Assembly (NCBI GenBank): GCA_022651385.1
Contig: JALCQR010000011.1
Location: 43,957-107,956 of the forward strand
From: Clostridia bacterium
GTDB lineage: Bacteria > Bacillota > Clostridia > Lachnospirales > Anaerotignaceae
Length of the DNA stretch: 64,000 bases
Reading direction: 5' to 3'
How positions within the stretch are numbered: the first letter of the stretch is position 1; every line of letters begins with the position of its first letter. The notes under the pieces were generated by a model, which ran no database searches, was not told the DNA's origin, and saw only the letters and a program-made list of their open reading frames with translations. A program made the position numbers and the translations under genes. Positions 8,757-19,143 of this stretch are shown piece by piece.

Positions 8757-9215
8757 ATGCAGTTAAGCGATATTATACTATTAGTCGCAATAATCGTCGC
8801 AGTAGTTATTGGCTTGATGATTTATTTTGGAAGAAAAAGCTATGCAAAATCTCTTGAGGCACAGTCTTTCATAAATCAGTATAAAATGGTAACGCCTATA
8901 CTTGTTATAGACAAAAGGTTTGAAAAGCCTTCAACCAAAAATCTTCCCAAAAACATTTATGAAAAGCTTCCTAAAGCCGCTCATATAAGGAAGATGCCTA
9001 TAGTTAAAGCAAAAGTAGGTCCGCAGATACTTACACTTATGTGCGACAAAAATATTTACGATGTATTGCCTGTAAAGAAAACCGTAAAGGTAGAGCTTGC
9101 CGGTATTTATATATCACATGTTATTGGCATGAATCTTGAAGATAAAAAGAAAAAAACCGTTGGTCAGAAATTGTCTTTGTGGCTCAAAAAAAATCAAAAT
9201 AATATGCCTAAATAA
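8757..9215 (+). CDS. Conserved hypothetical protein with one N-terminal membrane anchor
   Basis: I do not recognise a named family. The 152-residue protein opens with one hydrophobic helix (about residues 5-23, IILLVAIIVAVVIGLMIYF) followed by a basic segment with GRKSYAK, then a soluble part that is probably beta-rich (VTPILVIDKRFEKPS, KMPIVKAKVGPQILTLMC, KTVKVELAGIYISHVIGMNL) and a Lys-rich tail. The topology looks like a small cytosol-facing anchored domain. The first ATG (8748) touches the AAGGAGG site and cannot be used; ATG 8757 has a 9-nt spacing and is taken as the start. It is monocistronic and ends in a shared convergent terminator. Confidence 0.75.
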   Translation: MQLSDIILLVAIIVAVVIGLMIYFGRKSYAKSLEAQSFINQYKMVTPILVIDKRFEKPSTKNLPKNIYEKLPKAAHIRKMPIVKAKVGPQILTLMCDKNIYDVLPVKKTVKVELAGIYISHVIGMNLEDKKKKTVGQKLSLWLKKNQNNMPK

Positions 9216-9263
9216 AACTGCTGTATAGCAGAGTGTAAATTTATCTAATAATTTAATTTTATT

Positions 9264-9304
9264 AAGCCCTGTATATAAAGCTTATGCTTTGTAATACAGG
9301 GCTT
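9264..9304. terminator. bidirectional terminator
   Basis: An 11-bp perfect stem AAGCCCTGTAT / ATACAGGGCTT, with an inner AAAGC/GCTTT hairpin, is flanked by a T run at 9303-9309 on the plus strand and by an A-rich stretch on the other side. It separates two convergent genes. Confidence 0.85.
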
Positions 9305-9309
9305 TTTTA

Positions 9310-12300
9310 TTAAATACTTAATGACTGGTTGTTGTCACTTGGCATGCTTATTCTTTTTTCTTTCTTAATTACTACCTTTTCAAAATTCTTATGTGCTACA
9401 TCCATCATAAGCTTTATACGGTTAAGCTGGTTTACTTCACTTGCTCCCGGGTCATAGTCGACGGCCACAATGTTTGCCGCAGGGTTGTTTCTCTTAATTT
9501 CTTTTATAACACCTTTGCCAACAATGTGGTTAGGCAGACATGCAAAAGGCTGAGTGCAGACTATGTTTGTAACACCGTCATGTATAAGCTCCATCATTTC
9601 GCCTGTAAGGAACCATCCTTCGCCTGTTTGGTTGCAGAGCGAAACTATAGGCTCGGCATATTTTCCAAGAGTTTCAATTCTTGCAGGAGCTGTAAAGCGT
9701 CTGCTCTTGTTAAGCGCCTCTATAAGCGGTTTTCTGAAATGCTCAATAAGAGCTATTATGCTCTTGCCTTCTATGCTCTTAATTGCTTTTGCGCCAAGGT
9801 ATTTGTGCTTTTGCACAGAGTTGTAGCCTGAGTATAATCCAAATCCAAGCAGGTCCGGAACAACGGCTTCGGCTCCCTCTTTTTCTATTGTACCCACAAG
9901 ATTGTTGTTTGCAGTAGGGTGAAACTTAACAAGTATCTCCCCTACTATTCCGACTCGCGGCTTTCTTTGCCCAGTAACTTCAAACTCATCAAAATCTTTT
10001 ACAATGGCTTTTATGTTTGAAGCAAAGTTAGAACCCGTTATAACATCTTTTTTTACTTTTTCATTCCATTTTTCATAAAGAGCGTTTGCAGAGCCGGGTG
10101 TCTTTTCATAAGGCCGTACTCTGTAAAGCACACGCATAAAAAGGTCGCCGTATACAAATGCCTGAATAACTCTTTTGGCAAGCGGAAGAGAATATTTCCA
10201 GCCCGGATTTTTCTCAAGTCCGGCGCTTACCGAAATAACCGGAATATATTCCATGCCGGCATTTTTAAGTGCTTTTCTTATAAAACCTATGTAATTTGAG
10301 GCACGGCATCCTCCGCCTGTCTGGCTCATAAGCACACCGACTTTGTTTAAGTCGTATTTTCCGCTTTTTAGAGCGTTTATAAGCTGGCCTACAACAATAA
10401 GAGCAGGATAGCATGCATCATTATTTACGTATTTAAGGCCGGTATCAATAGAATTTCTGTCTATTGCTGGCATTACCACTATTTTGTATCCACTTGCCTT
10501 AAAAGCCTCTTTTAATATGTCAAAATGAATAGGTGACATCTGCGGGCAAAGCAAAGTGTAGTCCTTCTTCATTTCTTCTGTAAAAAGCTTTCTCTTTAAT
10601 GACGCATCGCCTTTTTTAGGCACAACGCCCATGGCTTTTCTGTCCTCTATTGCCGCAATAAGAGACCTGATTCTTATTCTTGCGGCACCGAGATTGTTTA
10701 CCTCGTCAATCTTAAGAGATGTATATATCTTTCCGGCAGCATTCAGTATGTCTTTTACTTCATCTGTTGTAACAGCGTCAAGTCCGCAGCCGAACGAATT
10801 AAGCTGTATATATTCAATGTCATTTCTTGTCTTCACAAAAGCAGCAGCCTCATAAAGTCTTGAATGGTACATCCATTGGTCACGTACAACAAGAGGTCTT
10901 TCTACATGCCCCATCCAAGCCACACTGTCTTCGGTAAGCACAGGCATTCCAAAACCAGTTATAAGCTCTGGTATGCCGTGGTTTATTTCAGGGTCAACAT
11001 GATATGGCCTTCCGCCAAGAACAATACCTGTTACGTGGTGCTTTTCAATGTATTCAATAGCCTCCGTACCCTTTTGGTGCATGTCTTCTCTGAATTTGGT
11101 CCATTCGTCCCAGCCGAAATTAACTGATTCTCTAACTTCGTTTTTAGTTACTCCAAAATCACGGAATTCATATGTAAGCCTGTCAACAAGAGCGTCTCTG
11201 TTTTTAAATGATAAGAAAGGATTCATAAATTTTATGTTCTTTTCACGTATTTCCTCAACATTGTTTTTAATGTTTTCGGAATATGACGCAACTATCGGGC
11301 AGTTATAACACTCGTCGGCATTTTCAATATCTGGCCTTTCATATGCAATAGCAGGATAAAAAATAGTCTTAATGCCGCTGTTTATAAGATGCATTATATG
11401 TCCGTGTACAATCTTTGCCGGATAACATGCCGATTCACTTGGTATTGACTCAATTCCTTCTTCGTAAATCTTTTTTGATGAAAACGGCGAAAGCACTACT
11501 CTGAAGCCGAGGTTTGTCAAAAACGTATGCCAAAACGGATAATCCTCATACATGTTAAGCACTCTCGGTATACCTATAGTACCTCTTTTCGCTTCGTTTT
11601 CATTAAGGCTTTCATAGTTAAAAAGCCTGTTTTTCTTATACTCATAAAGATTAGGTATGCCTGTTTTAATGTGGCTTTTGCCCTCTCCTTTTTCACATCT
11701 GTTGCCTGTAATAAATCTCCTGCCTCCGTCAAAAGTGTTAATTGTAAGCAGGCAGTTGTTTGAGCATCCGCCGCATCTTGCATGTGACGTTTTAATTTCA
11801 AGATGGTTCATGGCATCTCTTGAAATCAATGTCGTTTCATATCCCTTGGTATATTTTTCACGGGCAATAAGTCCGGCTCCGAAAGCGCCCATAATACCAG
11901 CAATATCAGGTCTTACAGCTTCTCTTTCGCTTATAAACTCAAAACTTCTTAAAACGGCGTCATTGTAAAAAGTTCCGCCCTGAACAACAATGCTTTTGCC
12001 TAAAGCTGTAGGGTCCGAAATCTTTATAACTTTAAGCAAAGCGTTTTTAATTACTGAGTAAGCAAGACCGGCAGAAATATCGCCTACTTCGGCACCTTCT
12101 TTTTGTGCCTGCTTTACTCTTGAGTTCATAAAAACAGTACATCTTGAGCCGAGGTCAATAGGATTTTTGGCAAAAAGAGCAATTTTTGCGAAATCCTGAA
12201 CAGTGTAATTAAGTGACTTTGCAAATGTCTCAATAAATGAGCCGCAACCCGATGAGCAGGCCTCATTTAAAAGCACACTGTCTATTACGCCGTCTTTTAT

Positions 12301-13596
12301 CCTCATGCATTTCATGTCTTGGCCGCCTATGTCAAGTATAAAATCCACATCAGGCTTAAAGAACTCCGCGGCCTTGTAATGCGCTACAGTTTCAATGTAT
12401 CCCAAATCCACCATAAGCGCTTCTTTTATAAGCCCTTCGCCATAGCCTGTAACACATGAATTTACAATATTAACAGTATCCGGCATTTTGTCATAAAGGT
12501 CGTTTAAAGCCTTAATTACTACATTAAGAGGATTGCCCTCATTTGACGCATAGAAAGAATATAAAAGCTTTCCGTCGTCAGATACAAGCGCTATTTTAGT
12601 AGTTGTGCTGCCTGCGTCTATTCCGAGAAAAGCATTTCCGCTGTATTGTGAAAGCTCACATCTTTCAACTTTTTCAGCAGAGTGTCTTTTTGTAAATTTT
12701 TTGTAGTCTTCTTCGTCTTTAAATAAAGGTGCAAGGCGGCTCACCTCATTTTTAAGAGCCGTAACATTTTTAAGTTTATTTTCAAGAGTGTCAAAATCCG
12801 TAATCGGACTTGTCTTTTTAGCACTTATAGCAGCACCGAAAGCCGCAAAAAGATGTGACCTTTCAGGCACTATAGCTGTTTCGTCAGTAAGTTTCAGTGT
12901 TTCAATAAACCGTTTTCTAAGCTCCGGCAAAAAGTGAAGCGGGCCCCCTAAAAAAGCTACGTGCCCTCTTATAGGTTTGCCGCAGGCAAGACCTGATATG
13001 GTCTGGTTAACAACGGCCTGAAAAATAGATGCGGCAAGGTCTTCTCTTGCAGCACCTTCGTTTATAAGCGGCTGTATATCGGTTTTTGCAAAAACACCGC
13101 ATCTTGAAGCAATAGGATATATAACCTTGTGCCTTGAAGCATATTCATTTAGTCCCTGAGCGTCAGTCTGTAAAAGACTTGCCATCTGGTCAATAAAACT
13201 GCCTGTGCCTCCGGCACACACACCGTTCATTCTCTGCTCAATTCCGCCTCTAAAATAAATAATTTTGGCATCTTCTCCGCCAAGCTCTATTGCCACGTCT
13301 GTTTTTGGTGCAACCTCCTCAACGGCATTTGCCGTAGCGACAACTTCCTGTATAAATTCAATGCCGAGAACATCGGATATAGCTACGCCGCCGCTTCCGG
13401 TCATCATCACTGAAAATGAAAGATTGCCTAAGGCTTTATGAGCCTGATGTATGAGATCTCCAAGAGTCTCTTTAATTTCGGAAAAATGTCTTTTATACTG
13501 TGAAAAAACAGTATCGCCGTCTTTTGACACAGCAACGACTTTTACAGTAGTGGAACCGATATCAATTCCAAGACGAAGTCTGTCAAAAAAACTCAT
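9310..13596 (-). CDS. Giant 2-hydroxyacyl-CoA dehydratase activase-like fusion protein (two BadF/BadG ATPase domains + DUF2229 + HgdB-like region)
   Basis: A 1428-residue cytoplasmic protein. Two successive actin-fold ATPase domains open it: one at about residues 8-260 ([16 protein letters not shown]; cluster-ligand cysteines in CAGGTGSF and SRCGVF) and one at about 323-590 ([24 protein letters not shown] and SRCTVF). Next come a Cys-rich knot near residues 617-660 (CGGCSNNC ... CEKGEG), a DUF2229-type region with [15 protein letters not shown] and [13 protein letters not shown], and a C-terminal dehydratase-like region with [13 protein letters not shown] and GGGCRASNY. Each ATPase half resembles HgdC-type activators, which pass an ATP-driven electron to 2-hydroxyacyl-CoA dehydratases. 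What this fused form acts on is not known to me. ATG at 13594-13596 follows GGAGGAAATTAAGT; the longer frame to 13632 has no such site. Transcribed alone. Confidence 0.85.
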   Translation of the reverse strand: MSFFDRLRLGIDIGSTTVKVVAVSKDGDTVFSQYKRHFSEIKETLGDLIHQAHKALGNLSFSVMMTGSGGVAISDVLGIEFIQEVVATANAVEEVAPKTDVAIELGGEDAKIIYFRGGIEQRMNGVCAGGTGSFIDQMASLLQTDAQGLNEYASRHKVIYPIASRCGVFAKTDIQPLINEGAAREDLAASIFQAVVNQTISGLACGKPIRGHVAFLGGPLHFLPELRKRFIETLKLTDETAIVPERSHLFAAFGAAISAKKTSPITDFDTLENKLKNVTALKNEVSRLAPLFKDEEDYKKFTKRHSAEKVERCELSQYSGNAFLGIDAGSTTTKIALVSDDGKLLYSFYASNEGNPLNVVIKALNDLYDKMPDTVNIVNSCVTGYGEGLIKEALMVDLGYIETVAHYKAAEFFKPDVDFILDIGGQDMKCMRIKDGVIDSVLLNEACSSGCGSFIETFAKSLNYTVQDFAKIALFAKNPIDLGSRCTVFMNSRVKQAQKEGAEVGDISAGLAYSVIKNALLKVIKISDPTALGKSIVVQGGTFYNDAVLRSFEFISEREAVRPDIAGIMGAFGAGLIAREKYTKGYETTLISRDAMNHLEIKTSHARCGGCSNNCLLTINTFDGGRRFITGNRCEKGEGKSHIKTGIPNLYEYKKNRLFNYESLNENEAKRGTIGIPRVLNMYEDYPFWHTFLTNLGFRVVLSPFSSKKIYEEGIESIPSESACYPAKIVHGHIMHLINSGIKTIFYPAIAYERPDIENADECYNCPIVASYSENIKNNVEEIREKNIKFMNPFLSFKNRDALVDRLTYEFRDFGVTKNEVRESVNFGWDEWTKFREDMHQKGTEAIEYIEKHHVTGIVLGGRPYHVDPEINHGIPELITGFGMPVLTEDSVAWMGHVERPLVVRDQWMYHSRLYEAAAFVKTRNDIEYIQLNSFGCGLDAVTTDEVKDILNAAGKIYTSLKIDEVNNLGAARIRIRSLIAAIEDRKAMGVVPKKGDASLKRKLFTEEMKKDYTLLCPQMSPIHFDILKEAFKASGYKIVVMPAIDRNSIDTGLKYVNNDACYPALIVVGQLINALKSGKYDLNKVGVLMSQTGGGCRASNYIGFIRKALKNAGMEYIPVISVSAGLEKNPGWKYSLPLAKRVIQAFVYGDLFMRVLYRVRPYEKTPGSANALYEKWNEKVKKDVITGSNFASNIKAIVKDFDEFEVTGQRKPRVGIVGEILVKFHPTANNNLVGTIEKEGAEAVVPDLLGFGLYSGYNSVQKHKYLGAKAIKSIEGKSIIALIEHFRKPLIEALNKSRRFTAPARIETLGKYAEPIVSLCNQTGEGWFLTGEMMELIHDGVTNIVCTQPFACLPNHIVGKGVIKEIKRNNPAANIVAVDYDPGASEVNQLNRIKLMMDVAHKNFEKVVIKKEKRISMPSDNNQSLSI

Positions 13597-13662
13597 ACTT
13601 AATTTCCTCCTGTCATTATATGTAAATAACAATCATTATTATTTGCATTATTCATTGTACAA

Positions 13663-13691
13663 ATTATAACTGAATGTTTCAAAATTAGCAA
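13663..13691 (-). promoter_or_regulatory. sigma-A promoter of the activase-like gene
   Basis: On the minus strand TTGCTA (13686-13691) and a perfect TATAAT (13663-13668) are 17 bp apart, about 65 bp before the start codon. Confidence 0.7.
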
Positions 13692-13788
13692 GTTTTGTTT
13701 GAGGAAAAAAGGCAAAATCTTGTTAATGTTGCATAAAAGTTGTAATTGTTAAAATTGTCTTGATTGCCGCAAGCTTTACAAAATAAGA

Positions 13789-13816
13789 ACGCCGGACAAG
13801 CTATCCGACGCTTTTT
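13789..13816. terminator. terminator after the his operon
   Basis: Hairpin ACGCCGGA (13789-13796) / TCCGACGC (13804-13811) with 7-nt loop. A T5 run follows on the plus strand; on the minus strand, where hisE ends at 13838, a T-rich stretch TTCTTATTTT follows the stem. It would end his transcription before the next promoter. Confidence 0.65.
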
Positions 13817-13837
13817 ATTATTATATCTATTATAAAT

Positions 13838-14167
13838 TCAGATTTCACCTTTTGTATGGAACTTTTTTAGATTGCCCTCTTTAAGCTCACGCTTTGCAAG
13901 CTCTTCAAAAACATCATCCCATGTTATTCCCTGTTCTTCCATAAGCACCGAAAGATGATACATAAGGTCACATATTTCATATATTGTCTCACTGTTTTCG
14001 CCGTTTTTTGCGGCAATTACAGTTTCAGTGCATTCTTCTCCAACTTTTTTAAGTATCTTGTCTATGCCTTTCTCTATAAGGTAGTTTGTGTATGAGCCTT
14101 CCTTTGGGTTTTTCTTTCTGTCAATTATAACGTTATAAAGCGCGTAAAGCACCTGTGAGTTTTCCAT
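13838..14167 (-). CDS. hisE: Phosphoribosyl-ATP pyrophosphatase
   Basis: Second step of histidine synthesis: it cleaves pyrophosphate from phosphoribosyl-ATP. The 109-residue protein has the MazG-like helical metal site with LKKVGEECTETVIAAK and YEICDLMYHLSVLM, whose paired Glu and Asp residues bind Mg. The N-terminal LYNVIIDRKKNPKEGSYTNYL is the usual HisE opening. The gene starts directly at the hisI stop (no gap) and is the last gene of the operon. hisI and hisE are separate here, not fused as in many Proteobacteria. Confidence 0.95.
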   Translation of the reverse strand: MENSQVLYALYNVIIDRKKNPKEGSYTNYLIEKGIDKILKKVGEECTETVIAAKNGENSETIYEICDLMYHLSVLMEEQGITWDDVFEELAKRELKEGNLKKFHTKGEI

Positions 14168-14503
14168 TTATAGTACCTCTTTTCCGTTTTCATCTCGGTA
14201 AAAACAGCTTCTCTTGCCGGTATGACAGGCCGCACCAATCTGTTCTACTTTTATAAGCAGTGTGTCACAGTCACAATCATAGTATATTGCCTTTACATAC
14301 TGAAAATGCCCTGATGTATCGCCTTTATGCCAAAGCTCCTGCCTGCTTCTTGAGTAATAATAGCATGTTCGTTCCTTAACCGTTTTTTCCACAGCTTCCT
14401 TATTTGCATATGCAAGCATAAGCACCTGACCGTTTTCATAGTCCTGTGCAATTACCGGCACAAGACCTTTTTCATCATATTTAATAATGTCTGCAAGCCC
14501 CAT
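14168..14503 (-). CDS. hisI: Phosphoribosyl-AMP cyclohydrolase
   Basis: Third step of histidine synthesis: hydrolytic opening of the adenine ring of phosphoribosyl-AMP. The 111-residue protein carries the metal motif DCDCDTLL (about residues 77-84), the Zn-ligand cysteines including [11 protein letters not shown], and the substrate segment [16 protein letters not shown]. Typical monofunctional HisI length. It lies 10 nt after hisF and abuts hisE. Confidence 0.96.
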   Translation of the reverse strand: MGLADIIKYDEKGLVPVIAQDYENGQVLMLAYANKEAVEKTVKERTCYYYSRSRQELWHKGDTSGHFQYVKAIYYDCDCDTLLIKVEQIGAACHTGKRSCFYRDENGKEVL

Positions 14504-14513
14504 TTTAATCTCC

Positions 14514-15272
14514 TTAAAGTCTCACTGGAACATTTCTGTCCCTCAAATATGCCTTTAAATCCCTTATTTCCATTTCTCTGAAGTGGAAAAGACTTGCCGC
14601 AAGAGCCGCGTCCGCTCCGCCTTCAGCAAGAGCATCATAAAAATGCTCCATCTTTCCGGCGCCTCCAGAGGCTATTACAGGTATTCTAACGGCAGATGAA
14701 ACAGCTTTTGTAAGCTCTATGTCATAACCGTTTTTCACGCCGTCGCAGTCCATGCTTGTAAGCAGTATCTCACCGCAGCCGCGGCTTTCAACTTCTTTCG
14801 CCCATTCAACAGAGTCACGGCCGGTGTTTACCCTGCCTCCGTTTAGATATACGTCAAAACCGCCGTTTTTGCGTCTTTTTGCGTCTATGGCCGTAACAAC
14901 ACATTGGTTACCGAATCTTTTGGCAGCTTCGTTTATAAGCTCCGGTCTTTTAAGAGCTGCGGAATTTACAGAAATTTTGTCAGCACCTGCGGCAAGTATT
15001 TTTCTGAAATCTTCTATTGTCCTTATGCCGCCGCCTACAGTAAGGGGTATAAAGACCTGTTCTGCCGTTCTTGAAACCACGTCAAGCATTATGTTTCTTG
15101 CATCCGATGAAGCCGTTATATCAAGAAACACCAGCTCATCAGCCATTGAGTCATTATAAAATCTCGCGGCCTCAACAGGGTCTCCTGCGTCAATAAGGTT
15201 TACAAAATTCACGCCTTTTACAACTCTGCCTTTATTTACATCAAGACATGGAATGATTCTTTTTGTGTGCAT
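14514..15272 (-). CDS. hisF: Imidazole glycerol phosphate synthase, cyclase subunit
   Basis: TIM-barrel subunit that uses ammonia supplied by HisH to form imidazole glycerol phosphate and AICAR from PRFAR. The 252-residue protein has the start [20 protein letters not shown] with the catalytic Asp in CLDV, the second catalytic Asp in [15 protein letters not shown], and phosphate loops GGGIRT and ASGGAG. The catalytic pair and full length indicate an active enzyme. It follows hisA after 15 nt. Confidence 0.97.
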   Translation of the reverse strand: MHTKRIIPCLDVNKGRVVKGVNFVNLIDAGDPVEAARFYNDSMADELVFLDITASSDARNIMLDVVSRTAEQVFIPLTVGGGIRTIEDFRKILAAGADKISVNSAALKRPELINEAAKRFGNQCVVTAIDAKRRKNGGFDVYLNGGRVNTGRDSVEWAKEVESRGCGEILLTSMDCDGVKNGYDIELTKAVSSAVRIPVIASGGAGKMEHFYDALAEGGADAALAASLFHFREMEIRDLKAYLRDRNVPVRL

Positions 15273-15287
15273 ACTGAACCCCTCCCG

Positions 15288-16007
15288 TTATCTTTTCTCA
15301 AATTTGTCTATTACTTCTTTAAGGTTAAGTTTACCCTGATAAAGCGCCTTACCGATTATAACGCCTTCGGCTCCGATTTTTGCCGCATTTTCAATATCTT
15401 TCATTGTTGTAACACCGCCGGAAGCAATTATATTTATTCCTGTCTTTTCTATAAGTTTTTTTGTACTTTCAATGTTAGGTCCGCTCATCATGCCGTCTTT
15501 AGATATATCGGTATAAATAACATATTTTACACCGTATCCCGCCATTTTCCTGCAAAGGTCAAGAGATGAAATATTACTTATTTTTTCCCAGCCGTCTATG
15601 GCAACCATTCCATTTGAAGCATCTATTCCAACAGCTATCTTTTCGCCGTATACTTTAACGGCGTCTTTCACAAGGTCTGGATTTTTTACCGCCGCAGTGC
15701 CGATTATCACTCTTGAAACACCGGCTTTTATTCTCTCCTCGATGTCACGCATTGTTCTAATGCCGCCGCCGGTCTCAATTGATACTTTATAGGTTTCAGC
15801 TATTTTTTTAATTGCCTCAAGGTTTTCGCCGTTTCCGGTTCTTGCCCCGTCAAGGTCAACAACATGTATGTATGTCGCCCCGGCCTTAATCCATTCACCT
15901 GCACGCTCAACGGGGTCGTTTCCATAAAACGTTACATCATCAAACCTTCCCTGTTTAAGGCGAACACACTGGCCGTTTTTTAAATCTATTGCCGGATAAA
16001 TCTGCAT
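15288..16007 (-). CDS. hisA: ProFAR isomerase
   Basis: Fourth step: isomerisation of ProFAR to PRFAR. The 239-residue TIM barrel starts MQIYPAIDLKNGQCVRLKQG with the catalytic Asp in AIDL, carries GGGIRT and ASGGVTT phosphate loops, and YTDISKDGMMSGPN with the second catalytic Asp. It is paralogous to HisF; the AIDLKNG start and IYTDISKDG distinguish it. Three nt separate it from hisH. Confidence 0.97.
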   Translation of the reverse strand: MQIYPAIDLKNGQCVRLKQGRFDDVTFYGNDPVERAGEWIKAGATYIHVVDLDGARTGNGENLEAIKKIAETYKVSIETGGGIRTMRDIEERIKAGVSRVIIGTAAVKNPDLVKDAVKVYGEKIAVGIDASNGMVAIDGWEKISNISSLDLCRKMAGYGVKYVIYTDISKDGMMSGPNIESTKKLIEKTGINIIASGGVTTMKDIENAAKIGAEGVIIGKALYQGKLNLKEVIDKFEKR

Positions 16008-16010
16008 ATA

Positions 16011-16607
16011 TCAAAGACCTCCAAAATTTTTAAGTATCTTAAGTCCTGTATTTCCGCTTTTTTCTGGATGAAACTGCAAAGCAAAAGTGTTTCCTTTTTC
16101 TGCTGCAACCTGTATATTCTCGCCGTAAAAACATGTGGCAGTCACAACATCGGCGTCTGTTTTAAGTCTGTATGAGTGAACGAAATACACATACGGTTTA
16201 TCGCCTATGCCTTCAAAAATACGGCTTTTTTTCTTAAAATCAAGACTGTTCCAGCCAATCTGGGGTATTATCTGATCTTTCGGTAAAAGCACAATTTCTC
16301 CCGGCATTATGCCAAGGCCTGTATATTCGCCGTTTTCATAGCTTTTGTCAAACATCATCTGCATACCGAGACATATTCCCAAAAACGGTTTGCTTTCTCT
16401 TACTATATTGTATATGGCATCGTCTATTTTCTTATCTTTTATTGTTTTTATAGCGTCGCCGAAAGCACCTACTCCGGGAAGTACCACTTTGTCAGCATTT
16501 CCTATTACTTCCGGATTGTCTGTTATAACAGCCTCGTAGCCCACAAACTCCAATGCTTTTTGAACACTTCTGAGGTTTCCCATTCCGTAATCAATTATAG
16601 CTATCAT
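16011..16607 (-). CDS. hisH: Imidazole glycerol phosphate synthase, glutaminase subunit
   Basis: Class I glutamine amidotransferase that makes ammonia from glutamine for HisF. The 198-residue protein has the oxyanion strand region with LPGVGAFGDA, the nucleophile Cys in FLGICLGMQMMF (about residue 79), and the His-Glu pair in LQFHPEKSG near the C-terminus. All triad residues are present. It lies between hisB and hisA with gaps of 3 nt on each side, indicating translational coupling. Confidence 0.97.
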   Translation of the reverse strand: MIAIIDYGMGNLRSVQKALEFVGYEAVITDNPEVIGNADKVVLPGVGAFGDAIKTIKDKKIDDAIYNIVRESKPFLGICLGMQMMFDKSYENGEYTGLGIMPGEIVLLPKDQIIPQIGWNSLDFKKKSRIFEGIGDKPYVYFVHSYRLKTDADVVTATCFYGENIQVAAEKGNTFALQFHPEKSGNTGLKILKNFGGL

Positions 16608-16610
16608 TTC

Positions 16611-17210
16611 TCACACCTCCAGCATTCCCTTTGTGGAAAGCACGCCTTCGATTCTCTCATCTTTTTTTGTAGCCATATCGAGAGCTTTTCCGAAGCATTT
16701 AAAAATGCCTTCCGCTATGTGGTGATTGTTTTTCCCTGCAAGCATTTTTATGTGCATGTCTATTCCGGCATTTTGAACAACCGCTCTGAAAAACTCCTCA
16801 ACCATTTCCGTATCCATTTCGCCTATACGGTCTGTTGAAAATTCTGCATCAAAGGAAAGGTACGGCCTGCCTGAAATATCGAGGGATACAAGTATAAGAG
16901 CCTCATCCATAGGCAGTATGAAAAATCCGTAGCGGTTTATGCCTGCCCTGTCTCCGAGAGCCTTTGAAATACATTTTCCGAGCACTATTCCCACATCTTC
17001 AATTGTATGATGACTGTCAACATACGTGTCGCCTTCAGCTTTCACATAAATGTCAAAAAAGCCGTGCTTTGAAATATGTGTAAGCATGTGGTCAAAAAAG
17101 CCTATCCCTGTTGAAATATCGTTTTTGCCTTTTCCGTCAATTTCAATACTCATATTTATTTTTGTTTCAAAAGTGTCTCTGTTTAATTCTGCTTTTCTCA
17201 AACCCAACAC
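16611..17210 (-). CDS. hisB: Imidazoleglycerol-phosphate dehydratase
   Basis: Sixth step: dehydration of imidazole glycerol phosphate. The 199-residue protein is the monofunctional dehydratase without the phosphatase half found in enteric HisB. The Mn-binding signature motifs are visible: GIGFFDHMLTHISKHG, DSHHTIEDVGIVLG and a second HH block NNHHIAEGIFKCFG. A separate histidinol-phosphate phosphatase must be coded elsewhere. The gene follows hisD after 5 nt. Confidence 0.97.
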   Translation of the reverse strand: MLGLRKAELNRDTFETKINMSIEIDGKGKNDISTGIGFFDHMLTHISKHGFFDIYVKAEGDTYVDSHHTIEDVGIVLGKCISKALGDRAGINRYGFFILPMDEALILVSLDISGRPYLSFDAEFSTDRIGEMDTEMVEEFFRAVVQNAGIDMHIKMLAGKNNHHIAEGIFKCFGKALDMATKKDERIEGVLSTKGMLEV

Positions 17211-17215
17211 CTCTC

Positions 17216-18505
17216 TTATTTTCTGACTCTTACTGCGTTTGCGTGTGCCGTGAGTCCTTCCGCATTTGCGAAAGTTATTATATCATCTGAAAGCTCGTTA
17301 AGAGCACTCTTACTGAATGATATTATACTTGATTTCTTTATAAAGTCGTCAATTGAGAGAGGTGAAAAAAACCTTGCTGTTCCGCTTGTAGGCAAAACAT
17401 GGTTAGGTCCAGCCATATAATCTCCGAGAGGCTCCGGTGTATAGTGTCCAAGAAATATCGCGCCTGCGTTTTTAATAAGCGGAAGTACCTCAAAAGGAGA
17501 ATTTACACAGATTTCCATATGTTCCGGAGCAACACCGTTTGCAATATCACATGCTTCTTTAATATTTTCCGCTATTATCACAGCTCCGAAATTTTCAATT
17601 GATTTTTCTATAATTTCTTTTCTCTCAAGTACATTTGCCTGCTTTGATACTTCTTTTTGCACCTCATAAGCAAGTTTTTCATCGGTAGTAATAAGTATTG
17701 CGGACGCCATTTCGTCATGCTCAGCCTGAGAAAGTAGGTCTGCAGCGGCATAAACCGGATTTGCGCTGCTGTCGGCAAGAACAAGTATTTCGCTCGGACC
17801 TGCAACAGAGTCTATGTTTACATAACCGTAAACAGTACGCTTTGCAAGCGCTACAAATACGTTTCCGGGTCCGCATATCTTATCTACCTTTGGCACACTT
17901 TCAGTACCGAATGCAAGAGCAGCTATAGCCTGTGCCCCGCCTATTTTAAATATATCGTCAACTCCTGCCTCTTTTGCGGCAACTATTGTAGTTGGATAAA
18001 CTGTTCCGTCTTTTTGAGCCGGAGTTGTCATATATATGTTTTTAACACCTGCAACATGAGCCGGTATAACATTCATCAAAACCGATGAAGGGTATGCGGC
18101 CTTTCCTCCCGGTACATAAACACCCACATTTTCAAGAGGACGTATAAGCTGACCCATTATTTCTCCGTTTTCGCTTGATTCAAACCAGCTGTTTATTTTC
18201 TGTTTTTCGTGAAACTTTCTTATTCTTTCAGCAGAGCGTCTTATTACCCTCACAAGGTTTTCGTCAACCTGAGTATAAGCATAGTCTATCTCTTTTTGTG
18301 TAACCTTTATTGTTTCGGCATTTAAGTCTATTTTATCAAATTCTTTTGTATATTCAAAGACAGCCTTGTCGCCGTTTTCCTTAACATTTTTAAGTATTCC
18401 GTTTACTATTTCCTGAACGTTTCCATGTTCAAGCTGAGAACGCGAAAATATTTTTCTAACGGTTTTTTTGCCTTCTTCGGTTTTATAGCTTATAACAGGT
18501 ATCAT
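17216..18505 (-). CDS. hisD: Histidinol dehydrogenase
   Basis: Last two steps of histidine synthesis: NAD-dependent oxidation of histidinol to histidine with zinc. The 429-residue protein has the NAD loop region GPGNVFVALAKRTVYG, the DSVAGPSEILVLAD segment, SQAEHDEMASAILIT with catalytic Glu/His residues, and the C-terminal GPNHVLPTSGTARFFSPLS. Length and motifs are complete. Its start overlaps the hisG stop by one base. Confidence 0.97.
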   Translation of the reverse strand: MIPVISYKTEEGKKTVRKIFSRSQLEHGNVQEIVNGILKNVKENGDKAVFEYTKEFDKIDLNAETIKVTQKEIDYAYTQVDENLVRVIRRSAERIRKFHEKQKINSWFESSENGEIMGQLIRPLENVGVYVPGGKAAYPSSVLMNVIPAHVAGVKNIYMTTPAQKDGTVYPTTIVAAKEAGVDDIFKIGGAQAIAALAFGTESVPKVDKICGPGNVFVALAKRTVYGYVNIDSVAGPSEILVLADSSANPVYAAADLLSQAEHDEMASAILITTDEKLAYEVQKEVSKQANVLERKEIIEKSIENFGAVIIAENIKEACDIANGVAPEHMEICVNSPFEVLPLIKNAGAIFLGHYTPEPLGDYMAGPNHVLPTSGTARFFSPLSIDDFIKKSSIISFSKSALNELSDDIITFANAEGLTAHANAVRVRK

Positions 18506-19143
18506 TATTTTTCCTCCTTAATCGCTCTTATTTTTTCAATAATGTCCATTATTCTTTCGTGTTCCATTTTAATGCTTACTCTGTTTACGATTACTCTGGC
18601 AGAAAGCGGGCAAATTTCCTCAAATACCTCAAGGCCGTTTTCTTTTAGTGTTTTTCCGCTTTCAACTATATCAACAATACAGTCCGACAGTCCCACTATA
18701 GGAGCAAGTTCAACAGAACCGTTAAGTTTTATAATTTCAGCCGTTTTATGCTTTTTGTAGAAATAATCCCTTGCAATTTTAGGATATTTTGTTGCAACTG
18801 TAAGGGAATGGCTTTTTAAAACTTTTTCTTTTGTCTCAGGCAGACCGCATACGCACATGCGGCATTTTCCGAGCCCAAGGTCAAGCATTTCATATACGTT
18901 TCTGTTTTCTTCTATTATAGTGTCTTTACCCACAACACCAATGTCTGCGGCGCCGTGTTCCACATATGTAGGCACATCGCTTGTTTTGGCAAGAAATATT
19001 TTAACTCCCAGTTCTTCGTTAAGGAAAATAAGTTTTCTTGTCTTTTCTTTCATTTCCTCACATGGCATACCTATTTTTTCAAGCAGTTCCATTGTTTGGT
19101 CGGCAAGTCTGCCTTTGGCAAGTGCAAATGTAAGATATCTCAT
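18505..19143 (-). CDS. hisG: ATP phosphoribosyltransferase, short catalytic form
   Basis: First, committed step of histidine synthesis: it joins ATP and PRPP. At 212 residues it is the short form, which lacks the C-terminal histidine-binding domain and needs HisZ for activity and feedback control; hisZ is the adjacent upstream gene. The start [21 protein letters not shown], the [19 protein letters not shown] loop and the PRPP-binding segment with [22 protein letters not shown] are typical. Confidence 0.97.
   Translation of the reverse strand: MRYLTFALAKGRLADQTMELLEKIGMPCEEMKEKTRKLIFLNEELGVKIFLAKTSDVPTYVEHGAADIGVVGKDTIIEENRNVYEMLDLGLGKCRMCVCGLPETKEKVLKSHSLTVATKYPKIARDYFYKKHKTAEIIKLNGSVELAPIVGLSDCIVDIVESGKTLKENGLEVFEEICPLSARVIVNRVSIKMEHERIMDIIEKIRAIKEEK

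Noticed and set aside
11574..11801. Alternative small frames inside the giant activase gene
   Set aside because: All lie in other frames of a continuous, motif-rich coding sequence.
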